Assembly (NCBI GenBank): GCA_046565505.1
Contig: JBKHYJ010000095.1
Coordinates: 160,686 to 224,685 of the forward strand
From: JBKHYJ01 sp046565505
Lineage (GTDB): Bacteria; Acidobacteriota; Blastocatellia; UBA7656
Length of the DNA: 64,000 nt
Direction of reading: 5' to 3'
In this document: positions 27,259-35,853 of the stretch, one piece after another
Numbering within the stretch: the first letter of the stretch is position 1
Layout of the letters: each line of letters starts with the position of its first letter
The notes under the pieces: generated by a model
The model's database searches: none
What the model saw: the letters and a program-made list of their open reading frames with translations, nothing else
What the model was told of the DNA's origin: nothing
Program-made: the position numbers and the translations under genes

Positions 27259-27539
27259 AGTCGTTTCCGCCGAGCGGCGGGCGGCCTTACCCCGCGTCGT
27301 CAATGGCGCGGGCCGCAGGCGTCGCGCGTGGTCGACGCGCCGCGCGGCGCTGTTGCGCTCGCCGACCTGGGCGCAGATAATAAGCGACGTGATTGTAAGG
27401 GAGATCGTCGCTCCCGCCGTAAACGGGGCCCCGGGTCGCCGGGCGGCTTTGATGGCGCTCAAGCACTCGGGCGCGGCGCGAAGCCCGGGCGCGGCGGAAA
27501 TCTTGACCGCGTTGAAACAGACCTTCACAAGGAGAAACC

Positions 27540-28703
27540 ATGAGCATTAATCCGCTTGTCGAATTGACCAACCTGGGCCAGTCCGTCTGGTATGACAACA
27601 TCGAGCGAAAGCTCATCACGTCGGGCGAGCTGCGCCGCCTGATCGAAGAGGATTCGCTGCGCGGCGTCACGTCGAACCCGGCCATATTTGAAAAGGCTAT
27701 TAGCGGCTCCGACCTCTACGAGGATCAACTGCGCGAGCTGGCCGAGCGGGGCAAGAGCGCGAATGATATATACGAAGAGATAGCGGTCCGCGACGTGCGG
27801 ATGGCCGCCGACGAGCTGGCGACCGTTTACGAGAAGACGGGCGGCGAGGACGGATACGTCAGCCTCGAATGCTCGCCGCTGCTCGCGAACGACACGCAGG
27901 GGACGGTCGAAGAGGCGCGCAGGCTGTGGCGTTGGCTGGACCGCAAGAACGTGATGATTAAGATCCCCGGCACGCCCGCGGGCATCCCCGCCATAGAGCA
28001 GTGCATATACGAAGGCATCAATATAAACATCACGCTACTGTTCTCGCTCACGAGTCACGAGCAGACGATGGAGGCTTACATCCGCGGCCTCGAACGCCGC
28101 GCCGAAGAGGGCAAGCCCGTCAACGCCATCTCGTCCGTCGCCAGCTTCTTTGTGAGCCGCGTCGACACCGCCGCCGATAAGCTCATCGAAGACCGGATCA
28201 AGCAGGCCGCGAGCGAGGAAGAAAAATCCAAGCTGCGGTCCATGCTCGGCCGCATTGCTATCGCCAACGCGAAGATAGCTTACCAGAGGTACAAAGAAGT
28301 ATTTCACGGCGAGCGGTTCGCGGCGCTGAAGGCGCGCGGCGCGCGGGTGCAGCGCCCGCTGTGGGCTTCGACTTCGACGAAGAACCCCGCCTACAAGGAC
28401 GTTTATTACGTCGAGGCGCTGATGGGCCCCGAGACGGTGGACACGATGCCGCCCGCTACCCTTGAGGCGTTCCGCGACCACGGGAACGCGCGCGTCACGA
28501 TAGAAGATAACCTCGACGAAGAGCGGTCGCTAATCGCCAGGCTCGAAGAGGTAGGCATCAGCCTCGAAGAAATCACGCGGCAGGTGCTAGACGAAGGCGT
28601 TCAGAAATTCATCGAGCCCTTCGAGAAGCTGTTAAGCGCCACAGAGTCTCGCCGCAACGAGATCATAAAGGGCGGCAAGCCGCAGGAATCGGCGGCAGAT
28701 TAG
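27540..28703 (+). CDS. tal: Transaldolase
   Basis: Transfers a dihydroxyacetone unit between sugar phosphates in the non-oxidative pentose phosphate pathway, in the cytoplasm. At 387 residues it belongs to the longer TalA/Tal-type bacterial subfamily that is in some organisms fused to glucose-6-phosphate isomerase; here it is stand-alone. Motifs: LRGVTSNPAIFEKAISGS near the N-terminus, the Schiff-base lysine in NVMIKIPGTPAG, VASFFVSRVDTAAD, and LWASTSTKNPAYKD. The start is fixed by CAAGGAGAAACC. The preceding 281 bases hold no convincing gene. Confidence 0.95.
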   Translation: MSINPLVELTNLGQSVWYDNIERKLITSGELRRLIEEDSLRGVTSNPAIFEKAISGSDLYEDQLRELAERGKSANDIYEEIAVRDVRMAADELATVYEKTGGEDGYVSLECSPLLANDTQGTVEEARRLWRWLDRKNVMIKIPGTPAGIPAIEQCIYEGININITLLFSLTSHEQTMEAYIRGLERRAEEGKPVNAISSVASFFVSRVDTAADKLIEDRIKQAASEEEKSKLRSMLGRIAIANAKIAYQRYKEVFHGERFAALKARGARVQRPLWASTSTKNPAYKDVYYVEALMGPETVDTMPPATLEAFRDHGNARVTIEDNLDEERSLIARLEEVGISLEEITRQVLDEGVQKFIEPFEKLLSATESRRNEIIKGGKPQESAAD

Positions 28704-28921
28704 AGTCAGGCCGGAGCCCGCCGGGTTAAGCACGATTAGCCACTGTGGAGTTGCCTCGCTGGCATGGCTCTTGCAGTACCGCAACCTGTGAGCTTGATGC
28801 GGCTACGTGTTGCATCAAAGTGAGACTGTTGACAGGCGCGCCCTGTTTTAAATCGGCATAGCGGTATGAGTACGGAAGGCGCGCGACGCGTGGGCGTTAT
28901 TCCAGACAGAGAGGTATTTTC

Positions 28922-29044
28922 ATGCAAGGTCCAATGCGCGGTCTCATCGCGGGCTTCGGCGCGTATAAGCTCGGCGGCGGCTGTTTCTCTACGATTCTGA
29001 TCTTCCTGCTTCTGTACTGGCTGCTCGGGCATGTGAACTGCTGA
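28922..29044 (+). CDS. 40-residue glycine-rich single-pass membrane protein
   Basis: A short open frame not reported by length-based gene calls. ATG 28922 is preceded by AGAGAGGTATTTTC, and the frame ends TGA at 29042-29044. The N-terminal half (MQGPMRGLIAGFGAYKLGGG) is small-residue rich; it is followed by Cys-Phe-Ser-Thr and a strongly hydrophobic helix (ILIFLLLYWLLGHVNC). I recall similar tiny proteins with a Lys-Leu-Gly-Gly-Gly-Cys turn before a Leu-rich helix in other bacteria, but cannot name a family. The ribosome site, amino-acid pattern and position in a gene-free gap all support a real gene. Confidence 0.6.
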   Translation: MQGPMRGLIAGFGAYKLGGGCFSTILIFLLLYWLLGHVNC

Positions 29045-29136
29045 CGGCGAGGCCATAGCTTTGCCGGGCCGAAGATTTGCCGGGCCAAAAATTCGGCCGA
29101 AGCGGTCTACCATTCATCTGAAAAACAGGTTTGAAA

Positions 29137-29162
29137 TTCAGGGGCGGGCGCCCGCCCCTGAA
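29137..29162. repeat. Perfect 26-base palindrome
   Basis: A self-complementary GC-rich palindrome (core GGGGCGGGCGCCCGCCCC) with 13 bases on each side and no spacer, between the 40-residue gene and DUF2889. It could terminate upstream transcription or be a protein-binding or cruciform site; there is no T-run. Confidence 0.6.
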
Positions 29163-29289
29163 CTCACACCACTGCGCCCGGGCACCCGACTCGCCGGGCG
29201 GATTCGCGCGGCCACTGAACTCAGGCATAAACAGGACACGAATTCCCGCAGGGTCAGAGTCCGGCAGGACTCATGAAGGCGAAATTGTG

Positions 29290-29850
29290 ATGGCGACATT
29301 TTCACGGACGATCAACGTAGAGATGGACTGGCTCGACAAGGCGAGCTTTGAGATTCGCGGCACGCTCGATGACAACGTGCACTCGCTCGCGGCGCGGTTC
29401 GTAATAAGCTACCCGGATTTCATAATCCGCGGCGCATCGGGCGAGATAACGCGCATGCCATACGAGGGCTTTTGCACCGGGTCTGTCGCGGCAATCGCGA
29501 ACTTCGTGGGCACGCCGGTCGGCCGCGGGTTTCGCAGGCGCGCGGGCGAGATCGTGGGGGGCGCCTCAAGCTGCAACCACCTCCACACGCTGGTCAACGA
29601 CATGGCCGCCTGCGCCTTCCAGATGAACTACCTCGCGGCGAAGCAGCGGCCGGAGGCGCAGGCCGCCATGCGCGAGGCCGCGGGCGACCCGGGCCGCCGC
29701 CGCGAGATGGTGCTGGGGTGGATGCCGCAGTTGCGCAATTCCTGCTTCTTATTCAGCGAGGCCGCCGACAGGCTATTCAACCTCACGAGTGATAAAGAGG
29801 CCGCCGATGATTCGGCGAGTGAAGGAGAGTCGAATGGGAAAATACTTTGA
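29290..29850 (+). CDS. DUF2889 protein
   Basis: A 186-residue cytoplasmic protein of the DUF2889 family. Family features: an N-terminal beta-rich part (VEMDWLDKASFEIRGTLDD), then GASSCNHLHTLVNDMAACAFQMNY, where the Cys-Asn-His-Leu-His motif looks like a potential metal or substrate site, and a C-terminal NSCFLFSEAADRL segment with Cys. The frame runs upstream to 29131, but ATG 29290 starts at the conserved beginning. The next gene (MaoC-like) starts 17 bases before this stop, so the two are translationally coupled. DUF2889 genes commonly sit with acyl-CoA and aromatic-acid catabolic genes, which agrees with this context; the biochemical role is unknown. Confidence 0.8.
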   Translation: MATFSRTINVEMDWLDKASFEIRGTLDDNVHSLAARFVISYPDFIIRGASGEITRMPYEGFCTGSVAAIANFVGTPVGRGFRRRAGEIVGGASSCNHLHTLVNDMAACAFQMNYLAAKQRPEAQAAMREAAGDPGRRREMVLGWMPQLRNSCFLFSEAADRLFNLTSDKEAADDSASEGESNGKIL

Positions 29851-30274
29851 GGATTTTGAGGTCGGCGAGGAGGCAGTGACCGCGGGCCGCACGATCACCG
29901 AAACCGACATCGTTAATTTCGCGGGCATAACCGGCGACTGGAACGAGATTCACACGAATAAAGAGATGGCCGAGCGCGGCCCCTTCAAACAGCGCATAGC
30001 TCATGGCGCGCTCGTCTTCTCCATCGCCACGGGTCTTTCCGTCAGGCTCGGGCAGACGGCCGACACGGTGATCGCTTTCTACGGGCTCGACCGGCTGCGG
30101 TTCGTCAAGCCCACATTCATCGGCGACACCGTAACGGTGCGGCAGAAGGTCGAAGGCAAGAGCGAGCGCGACGACCGCAGCGGCATAGTCACCATGCTCA
30201 ACGAGGTCGTAAATCAAAGGGGCGAAGTCGTCGTAAGCTACACCGCCAAGGTGCTGCTGAAGAGGCGCGCGTAA
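29834..30274 (+). CDS. MaoC-like (R)-specific hydratase/dehydratase
   Basis: A 146-residue hotdog-fold protein of the MaoC/(R)-enoyl-CoA hydratase family, which adds water to enoyl-CoA thioesters. The hydratase motif is present: DIVNFAGITGDWNEIHTNKE (Asp and His of the catalytic loop), followed by IAHGALVFSIATGL. The start ATG 29834, not the upstream 29789, is chosen because GAAGGAGAGTCGA precedes it and the homologous N-terminus (GKYFEDFEVG) begins there. It overlaps DUF2889 by 17 bases and is followed after 13 bases by the ThDP enzyme. It probably acts on a CoA thioester made or consumed by its operon partners. Confidence 0.88.
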   Translation: MGKYFEDFEVGEEAVTAGRTITETDIVNFAGITGDWNEIHTNKEMAERGPFKQRIAHGALVFSIATGLSVRLGQTADTVIAFYGLDRLRFVKPTFIGDTVTVRQKVEGKSERDDRSGIVTMLNEVVNQRGEVVVSYTAKVLLKRRA

Positions 30275-30287
30275 GGGGAGGGCCGTC

Positions 30288-31970
30288 ATGGCAGAGATGA
30301 CCGGGGCACAGGCGATGTACGAGGCGATGGCCCGCAGGGGCGTGCGTTACGTCTTCGGCAATCCGGGCACGACGGAGCTTCCGCTCATGGACCAGTTCGC
30401 CGCGCGCGACGAGATCGGCTATGTCCTCGCCCTGCATGAAGATTCGGCGCTCGGCATGGCGGCCGGCTTCGCGGAGGCGACGGGCCGCGCCGCCGTCGTC
30501 AACCTTCACACGAATCCGGGGCTCGCGCACGCACTGGGCAACCTCTACAACGCCTACCGCGCGGGCACCCCGCTCGTAGTCACGGCTGGCCAGCAAGACA
30601 CGCGCTCGATGATCGACGAGCCGCTGCTATACGCAGACATGCTCGAGCTGGCGCGGCAGCACACGAAATGGGCGTGGGAGGTGCGGCATGCTTCTGAGAT
30701 ACCTGCGGCGCTCGGGCGTGCCTTCAGGCTGGCGGAGACTCCCCCTACCGGCCCCGTATTCGTTTCGCTCCCCGTGAACACGATGGAAGAGCGCGCGGAG
30801 ATGGACTTCCCGCCTGACACAGAAATCGGCGCGCGAGTGAGGGGCGACCGAGCGAAGATAGAGGCAGCCGCCCGCCTGCTCAAAACGGCGAGGAGCCCTG
30901 TGATTATCGCGGGCGACGGCTGTGCGCGCGCGAACGCTACAGGCAAGGTGGCGGCGCTTGCGGAGGCAATCGCGGCCCGCGTGCACGCCGAGCCGCTGAA
31001 TTCGCTGCTGACTTTTCCGACGGATAACCCGCTTTATGGCGGGCCGCTGTTCCCGAACGCGGCGCAGACTTCGGCGCTGCTCGATGGCGCGGATGTGATT
31101 CTCATAATCGGCGCGAGCAACCTTGCTCCGCTCGTCTACACGGGCGCGAGGCTGATACCCGCCGCGGCGCGTCTGATTCAGATCAACGCGGACGAGCGCG
31201 AGCTGGGAAAAAATTTCGCCGCCGAGGTCGCCATACTGGCAGACCCTTTTTCGGCCGTCGAAGAGTTAATCGAGGCCCTGCGCCCCCTGATGAGCGGCGA
31301 GGCTTCGGAGGCCGTCGCCCGCCGCCGCGAATTGATAACGGCACACATCGCCGCCGCGCGCGCGAAGTTCGCGGACCAATCCTCTGCCCCGGCGGACGGC
31401 GAATTCATGTCGCCGGGCTTCGTCGCACGCGAGATGAGGCGGGCCGCGGCACCCGACGCGGCCCTGGTCGATGAATCGGTCACCTCGACGGCGTTCGTCC
31501 GCTCCATGTTCAGCCTGAGCGAGCCGAACTCTTACTTCTATGCGAAGGGCGGGTCGCTCGGGCTCGGGCTCCCGGCGGCGGTCGGCGTTAAGCTCGCGAT
31601 GCCAGACCGGCAGGTGCTCTGCGCGGTCGGCGACGGCTCCGCCCTTTACTCGATTCAGGCGCTGTGGACGGCGGCACGTTATAAGCTCGCGGTCGTGTTC
31701 GTCGTGTTCAACAACGCGAGCTACATGATATTGAAGGGCGGCCTCCTCGCCATGCGCGGCGCGTCGGCGGAGCGCGGTAAATTCGTGGGCATGGACATCA
31801 CGGAGCCCGAGGTGGATTTCGTAAGTCTAGCCGCGTCGATGGGCGTGGCTGGGCGCAAAGTTTCGCTCGCGGCAGAGCTAGGCGGGGCGCTGGATTGGGC
31901 GCTCAAGCAGGCGGGGCCGACGTTGTTGGACGTGGCGATAGCTCGCGACGTGCGCAGTGTGTTAAGGTGA
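30288..31970 (+). CDS. Benzoylformate-decarboxylase-like thiamine-diphosphate enzyme
   Basis: A 560-residue ThDP-dependent enzyme with the three-domain layout of the acetolactate synthase/benzoylformate decarboxylase superfamily. The catalytic Glu that activates ThDP is E51 (ALHEDSA), and the cofactor motif GDGS...NN lies at about 447-475. Compared with Pseudomonas putida benzoylformate decarboxylase: the catalytic His70 is kept (H74, NLHTNPG), Ser26 is Thr28 (GNPGTTELP), and His281 is replaced by a Leu (GASNLAPLVY). So it is probably a 2-keto-acid decarboxylase or carboligase with a different substrate. The start is supported by AAGGGGAGGGCCGTC. It is the third gene of the DUF2889-MaoC-ThDP operon. 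Confidence 0.85.
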   Translation: MAEMTGAQAMYEAMARRGVRYVFGNPGTTELPLMDQFAARDEIGYVLALHEDSALGMAAGFAEATGRAAVVNLHTNPGLAHALGNLYNAYRAGTPLVVTAGQQDTRSMIDEPLLYADMLELARQHTKWAWEVRHASEIPAALGRAFRLAETPPTGPVFVSLPVNTMEERAEMDFPPDTEIGARVRGDRAKIEAAARLLKTARSPVIIAGDGCARANATGKVAALAEAIAARVHAEPLNSLLTFPTDNPLYGGPLFPNAAQTSALLDGADVILIIGASNLAPLVYTGARLIPAAARLIQINADERELGKNFAAEVAILADPFSAVEELIEALRPLMSGEASEAVARRRELITAHIAAARAKFADQSSAPADGEFMSPGFVAREMRRAAAPDAALVDESVTSTAFVRSMFSLSEPNSYFYAKGGSLGLGLPAAVGVKLAMPDRQVLCAVGDGSALYSIQALWTAARYKLAVVFVVFNNASYMILKGGLLAMRGASAERGKFVGMDITEPEVDFVSLAASMGVAGRKVSLAAELGGALDWALKQAGPTLLDVAIARDVRSVLR

Positions 31971-32000
31971 AGGCGCGACGGCCGAAGCAGTGTTTAAAAA

Positions 32001-32162
32001 TTAAGCCTCGTCAATCCCCCGGCGCAAATCTTTCTTGTGCTTTTCGTTCCGCTCGTCGCGCCGGCGTTTGTCTTCAAATTTCTTCGTCGGCAATATAGGA
32101 GCCCGCGCGCGCGGCCGCAGCTTCTCTTTTTCTATCGTAATCTTATCAGTTTTTTTCGCCAC
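32001..32162 (-). CDS. 53-residue highly basic small protein
   Basis: A short open frame on the minus strand starting with GTG at 32162; GAAGGAGG (32180-32173) lies 10 bases upstream, and the stop is at 32003-32001. The product is highly charged: an N-terminal AKKTDKITIEKEKLRPRARA, the segment APILPTKKFEDKRRRDE, then an Arg/Lys/Asp/Glu-rich helix ending RRGIDEA. No family recognised. A basic and helical small protein could bind nucleic acid or the ribosome, but that is speculation. It is convergent with the ThDP gene (31 bases apart). The remaining gap 32163-32360 shows nothing else. Confidence 0.6.
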   Translation of the reverse strand: MAKKTDKITIEKEKLRPRARAPILPTKKFEDKRRRDERNEKHKKDLRRGIDEA

Positions 32163-32360
32163 CTCGTTCGGGCCTCCTTCAATGACGCTTTACGCGCGCC
32201 CGCAGACATATTAACAAAGGCCGCGCAAGTTGTCGGCAGGCGGCCGCCTGTTATGACGGGCGACTGACAACGGGCAATGATTCAGGTATGCTTCAGTTTA
32301 GGCTCTGCCGCGGCCGGGTGCCCCTGAGCTTTGACACCTTGAATTACGAGGAAGGCTTTA

Positions 32361-33806
32361 ATGAGAATCAGTTCTTGCCTCTGCCCCGCTGCGCGTATTC
32401 GGGCGAGTCTAATCGTGACGCTCATGTCGCTGATGGGCGCCCTTGCGACCCACTCGCTGACCGCGCCCGCCGCCGCCGATGATGACAGGCTGGCGGGCCA
32501 GCCCAGGTCGGAGTACCGCGCGCGAAGGCAGAAATTGATGGAGCGGGTAAAAGACGGCATAGTCGTTTTGATAGGCGCGCGCGAGGACGAGTTCGGCGAG
32601 GTCGGCCGATTCCGGCAGAAGAACGATTTCATGTATCTGACGGGGGTGCAGACGCCGGGCGCGTTTCTGATGCTCATACCTGCGGGCCTCATGCCTGACA
32701 GGTCCGCTCGCGAAGTCGTCTTCATCCCGCCGCGTAACCGCTTCCAGGAAAGGTGGACAGGTCCGCAGGTGGGCCCGGGGCCTGAAGCCGAGCAGAAATT
32801 CGGCATGCAGGAAGTCGCCGACGCGAGCAAATTCAACGACCGCCTTCGCGAGGTCCTGTCGTCGCCCGCGTTCAAGCCTGACGCCGGGGGCGGGAGGCCG
32901 GCCGCCAAAATCTACACCATAATTCCCGGCGGCTCTACGGCCGAGATAGAGCGCGAGACCCGCTTCGTGGAAACGCTCCGCCAGGCCGCGCCGGGCGTGC
33001 AGGTCATAAGCGTCTCGCCTTACGTGGCCGAGTTGCGCAAGGTCAAGTCGGCCTCAGAGATCGCCCTCCTTCAAAGGGCCATAGACGTGACGGGCGAGGC
33101 GCAACGCGACGCGGCCCACACGATCAAGCCTGGCGCGTATGAGTACGAGGCGCAGGCCGCGCTCGAGGCCGCCTTCACGCGCAATGGCGCTGAGCGCGCC
33201 GGCTTCCCCTCAATCGTCGGCTCGGGCATCTACTCGACAGTCCTCCATTACAACGAGAACCGCAAGAAGATAGAGGCGGGCGACCTGGTGGTCGTAGACA
33301 TCGGCGCGGAGTACAGCTACTACACGGCCGACATCACGCGGACCTACCCGGCGTCGGGCAAATTCACGCCGCGCCAGCGCGAGATTTATCAGCTCGTGCT
33401 CGACGCGCAGCGCGCGGCCGAGAAAGCCTTCAAGCCGGGGCAGTCCACCATGATGGAGTTGAACCGCGTGGCCATAGAAACGATCAAGGCGAGCCCGCTG
33501 CGCGACAAGCAGGGCGGCACGCTCGAAAAGTATTTCATACATGGGCTGGGGCACTGGCTCGGGATGGACGTTCACGACGTAGGCAATTACTCGAATATGC
33601 CTGCCGGGTCGGTCTTCACAATCGAGCCGGGCATCTACATTCCAGAAGAGCAGCTCGGCGTGCGGATAGAAGATGATTACCTCGTGACCGAGACGGGGAT
33701 CGTTAAGATGAGTCGCAAAATCCCATCCGAGCCGGACGAGATTGAGCGGCTGATGTCGACGGGGACGAAGGCCCAGGCCGCCGCCCGCCCTGTCAAGCGA
33801 GGCTAA
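32361..33806 (+). CDS. Exported M24 aminopeptidase P-type metallopeptidase
   Basis: A 481-residue Xaa-Pro aminopeptidase-like enzyme, cleaving N-terminal residues next to proline. The N-terminus has a signal-like segment (about 12-38, ending APAAA), so it is probably periplasmic. The N-terminal AMP_N domain spans about 45-200 and the pita-bread M24 domain about 225-455. All five metal ligands are visible: D313 (VVDIGAEY), D324 (YTADITR), a His near 397 (FIHGLGHWLGMD), Glu in FTIEPGIYI and Glu in VRIEDDYLV. The start follows GAGGAAGGCTTTA. Single gene with its own leader. Confidence 0.9.
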   Translation: MRISSCLCPAARIRASLIVTLMSLMGALATHSLTAPAAADDDRLAGQPRSEYRARRQKLMERVKDGIVVLIGAREDEFGEVGRFRQKNDFMYLTGVQTPGAFLMLIPAGLMPDRSAREVVFIPPRNRFQERWTGPQVGPGPEAEQKFGMQEVADASKFNDRLREVLSSPAFKPDAGGGRPAAKIYTIIPGGSTAEIERETRFVETLRQAAPGVQVISVSPYVAELRKVKSASEIALLQRAIDVTGEAQRDAAHTIKPGAYEYEAQAALEAAFTRNGAERAGFPSIVGSGIYSTVLHYNENRKKIEAGDLVVVDIGAEYSYYTADITRTYPASGKFTPRQREIYQLVLDAQRAAEKAFKPGQSTMMELNRVAIETIKASPLRDKQGGTLEKYFIHGLGHWLGMDVHDVGNYSNMPAGSVFTIEPGIYIPEEQLGVRIEDDYLVTETGIVKMSRKIPSEPDEIERLMSTGTKAQAAARPVKRG

Positions 33807-33956
33807 TAGAGATAAGCGACCCTGAAGCATTAAGCCGCGCGCTCATGGGGCCGCTTAAAATGCCTGTTCTCTCTCTCACAGGTTTACAGGTTTTACTCTC
33901 GCCGAACGGCGTAGCTATACGCCCGCGTGTGTTATACTCAATGCCCAGAGGTGAAG

Positions 33957-34160
33957 ATGACCCATAAACAACCTTGCAGCAGTTCCTACTACGAAATAGT
34001 GAAGTACAATTCCAGAACGAGGCAGGATCTTTCGGTGTTACCGGGGCGGGTCCGGGGACTGTCCGAGGTTAATCGCAGGATCGCCGCTCTCAACGCCGAC
34101 TTAAAAGTTTCCAAAGAAGACGAGCGCGGGGACATCCTGTATTTCAGGCGGAAGGCATGA
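33957..34160 (+). CDS. Small hypothetical protein, 67 residues
   Basis: No family recognised. The frame is open from 33927, but ATG 33957 follows AGAGGTGAAG and is preferred. The product is Ser/Tyr rich at its N-terminus (SSSYYEIVKYNSRTRQ), then helical and charged (SEVNRRIAALNADLKVSKED), ending in YFRRKA. It has no signal or membrane segment. A TATACT hexamer at 33934 could be a -10 element, without a good -35. It starts a run of three small plus-strand genes before the SYLF gene. Confidence 0.5.
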   Translation: MTHKQPCSSSYYEIVKYNSRTRQDLSVLPGRVRGLSEVNRRIAALNADLKVSKEDERGDILYFRRKA

Positions 34161-34338
34161 GCCTGACATGAAAGTCAAAGCGGGTGACGGGAGAGAACTT
34201 GAAACGCCGCATGGACCGGCGGTGTGTGGGCATGAAGCGGGGCGCGGCCGGGCGGGAAAGATTATGGGCCGCCGGCGCTGTTGATCCACCGACAGCCCGA
34301 ACCCCTTCAATAGACTGATACGACAAAGGACCTAGAAT

Positions 34339-34554
34339 ATGGCAGATAAGACAATTACGTGCGCAGACTGCGGACAGCCTTTTACGTTTTCACAAGGCGA
34401 GCAAGAATTCTTTCAGCAGCGAGGTATGAGCGAGCCGAAGCGCTGCAAGGAGTGCCGCCAGGCCAAGAAAGCTGAGAGAGGCGGGGGTGGGGGCGGCAGC
34501 CGCAGGGGCGGCGGAGGCGGCGGAAACCGGGGCGGGTCCTACGACCGCTATTAA
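34339..34554 (+). CDS. Zinc-ribbon protein with Gly/Arg-rich tail
   Basis: A 71-residue protein. Residues 6-40 form a zinc-ribbon of the CxxC...CxxC type (ITCADCGQPFTFS and PKRCKECRQAKK), as in the probable zinc-ribbon domain proteins found widely in bacteria. The tail (about 46-71) is almost only Gly, Arg and Ser, an RGG-like disordered segment that could bind nucleic acid. The start follows AAAGGACCTAGAAT. The function is unknown; nucleic-acid binding is an inference from the ribbon and the tail. Confidence 0.75.
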   Translation: MADKTITCADCGQPFTFSQGEQEFFQQRGMSEPKRCKECRQAKKAERGGGGGGSRRGGGGGGNRGGSYDRY

Positions 34555-34614
34555 CTCTTAATTAAATCATCCGGCGATACGTCGCTACTTATCAGGAAAA
34601 GGCTTTGCTAGACT

Positions 34615-34830
34615 ATGGCGATGAATTGGAAGAGAGTTTCAGACGGACTGCCGCCACAGGATGCCACGGTCCTGATCGTTTTTATTAGGCGCGAAGAGAG
34701 AGAGGTGAGGCTAGCCATATACAAGGACATGGGCCAGGGGACGCCCTGGTTCGTGTACGGCCATCACCAGGATTGGTATCCGTCGGCCGCCGTGACTCAC
34801 TGGATGCCTTTACCGGAGCTGCCCGAATAG
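34615..34830 (+). CDS. DUF551-like small protein
   Basis: A 71-residue protein beginning WKRVSDGLPPQD and ending VTHWMPLPELPE, the hallmark ends of DUF551 proteins, which are most often found in phage and prophage genomes. No other phage gene is present here, so it may be a domesticated remnant. The start could be ATG 34615 or ATG 34621; no good Shine-Dalgarno decides. The function is unknown. Confidence 0.65.
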   Translation: MAMNWKRVSDGLPPQDATVLIVFIRREEREVRLAIYKDMGQGTPWFVYGHHQDWYPSAAVTHWMPLPELPE

Positions 34831-35154
34831 CCTCGCCCCCTCGCGCGTGACTCCGAGAGCCTAAATAAAAGCCAGCGACCGCCGTACGCGAAAAGCGTCA
34901 GCCGCAAACACTGAAGTCAACCTTGAATTCTCCCCCAAGCGACCGCCCGGGTGAGGCGTAGCCGCGCTGACTTTGCGACAGCCCTGTCGATTGAGTGTCT
35001 TTAGTTTTCTGGGGGCCGGACCGTCTGCTAGAATTTTACTGCTGCCTCTTTTTACGATTTACCAGCCGGGGCCTTGGCCCCAAGCCTGGCTGCGACGTGG
35101 TAATTGCAGCCGACGTGGCGCGCTTGTCAGTAAAAACTTGCACAGGAGCAACCT
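34831..35154. other. Gene-free region before the SYLF gene
   Basis: No supported gene in 324 bases. TAGAAT near 35030 is a possible -10 element but lacks a good -35. A small GGGGCC/GGCCCC inverted repeat lies near 35070. The Shine-Dalgarno CAGGAGCAACCT closes the region. Confidence 0.4.
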
Positions 35155-35853
35155 ATGAAACTCTTCTTCATGCCTCTACTTTTATTAATTCTTGTCGCGC
35201 CGGCCGCTTTCGCTAAGAGCCAAAAGAGCGAGCGGTCCGACGAAGTGAAACGACTCAACCGCGCCGCCGAGGTCTTCAGCGAAATCATGAGCACGCCGGA
35301 TAATTCCATACCGGAAGATTTACTCGACAAAGCCGAGTGCGTCGCCATAGTGCCGGGGTTGACGAAGGCGGCGCTCGGCATCGGCGGGCGCTACGGGAAG
35401 GGCATCGTCATGTGTCGCGGGGGGAACCGGCAGTGGAGCGCACCCTTGTTCATCAGGATCGAGGGCGGCAGCGCGGGCTTCCAGATCGGGGTACAGAAGA
35501 CCGACCTTGTGATGCTCGTCATGAACCGGCGCGGGATGGATAAACTTCTCGGCGACAAGTTCACGCTGGGGGCCGACGCTTCAGTCGCCGCCGGCCCGGT
35601 CGGCCGCAACGCGACGGCGCAGACCAACGTAAGGCTCGACGCGGAGATACTGGGCTACTCACGCACCAAGGGGCTGTTCGCGGGGCTGAGCCTGGAAGGC
35701 GCGACTCTCAGGCAGGACAAAGACGACAACCGCGATTTCTACGGCAAAGAAGTAGACGCGCGCGCGATGTTGCTGGAAGGGTCCGTGCCTCTGCCGGCCG
35801 AAGCGCGCGGGCTGGCGGCCGCGCTCTCGCGCAAGTCGCCCGGTAAGAAGTAA
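35155..35853 (+). CDS. Exported SYLF-domain (Ysc84-like) lipid-binding protein
   Basis: A 232-residue protein with a signal peptide (about 1-20, ending AAFA) and a SYLF/Ysc84 domain covering most of the rest. Diagnostic parts: IPEDLLDKAECVAIVPG, GIGGRYGKGIVMCR, WSAPLFIRIEGGSAGFQIG, DLVMLVMNRRG, and FTLGADASVAAGPVGR. SYLF proteins bind phospholipids (phosphoinositides in eukaryotes); bacterial ones are usually periplasmic with unknown role. The end (ALSRKSPGKK) is basic. The start is fixed by CAGGAGCAACCT. Single gene, converging on the bicupin gene. Confidence 0.9.
   Translation: MKLFFMPLLLLILVAPAAFAKSQKSERSDEVKRLNRAAEVFSEIMSTPDNSIPEDLLDKAECVAIVPGLTKAALGIGGRYGKGIVMCRGGNRQWSAPLFIRIEGGSAGFQIGVQKTDLVMLVMNRRGMDKLLGDKFTLGADASVAAGPVGRNATAQTNVRLDAEILGYSRTKGLFAGLSLEGATLRQDKDDNRDFYGKEVDARAMLLEGSVPLPAEARGLAAALSRKSPGKK

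Noticed and set aside
27242..27550. 102-codon open frame before transaldolase
   Set aside because: Overlaps both neighbours, has no Shine-Dalgarno and an Arg/Ala composition typical of non-coding GC-rich sequence.
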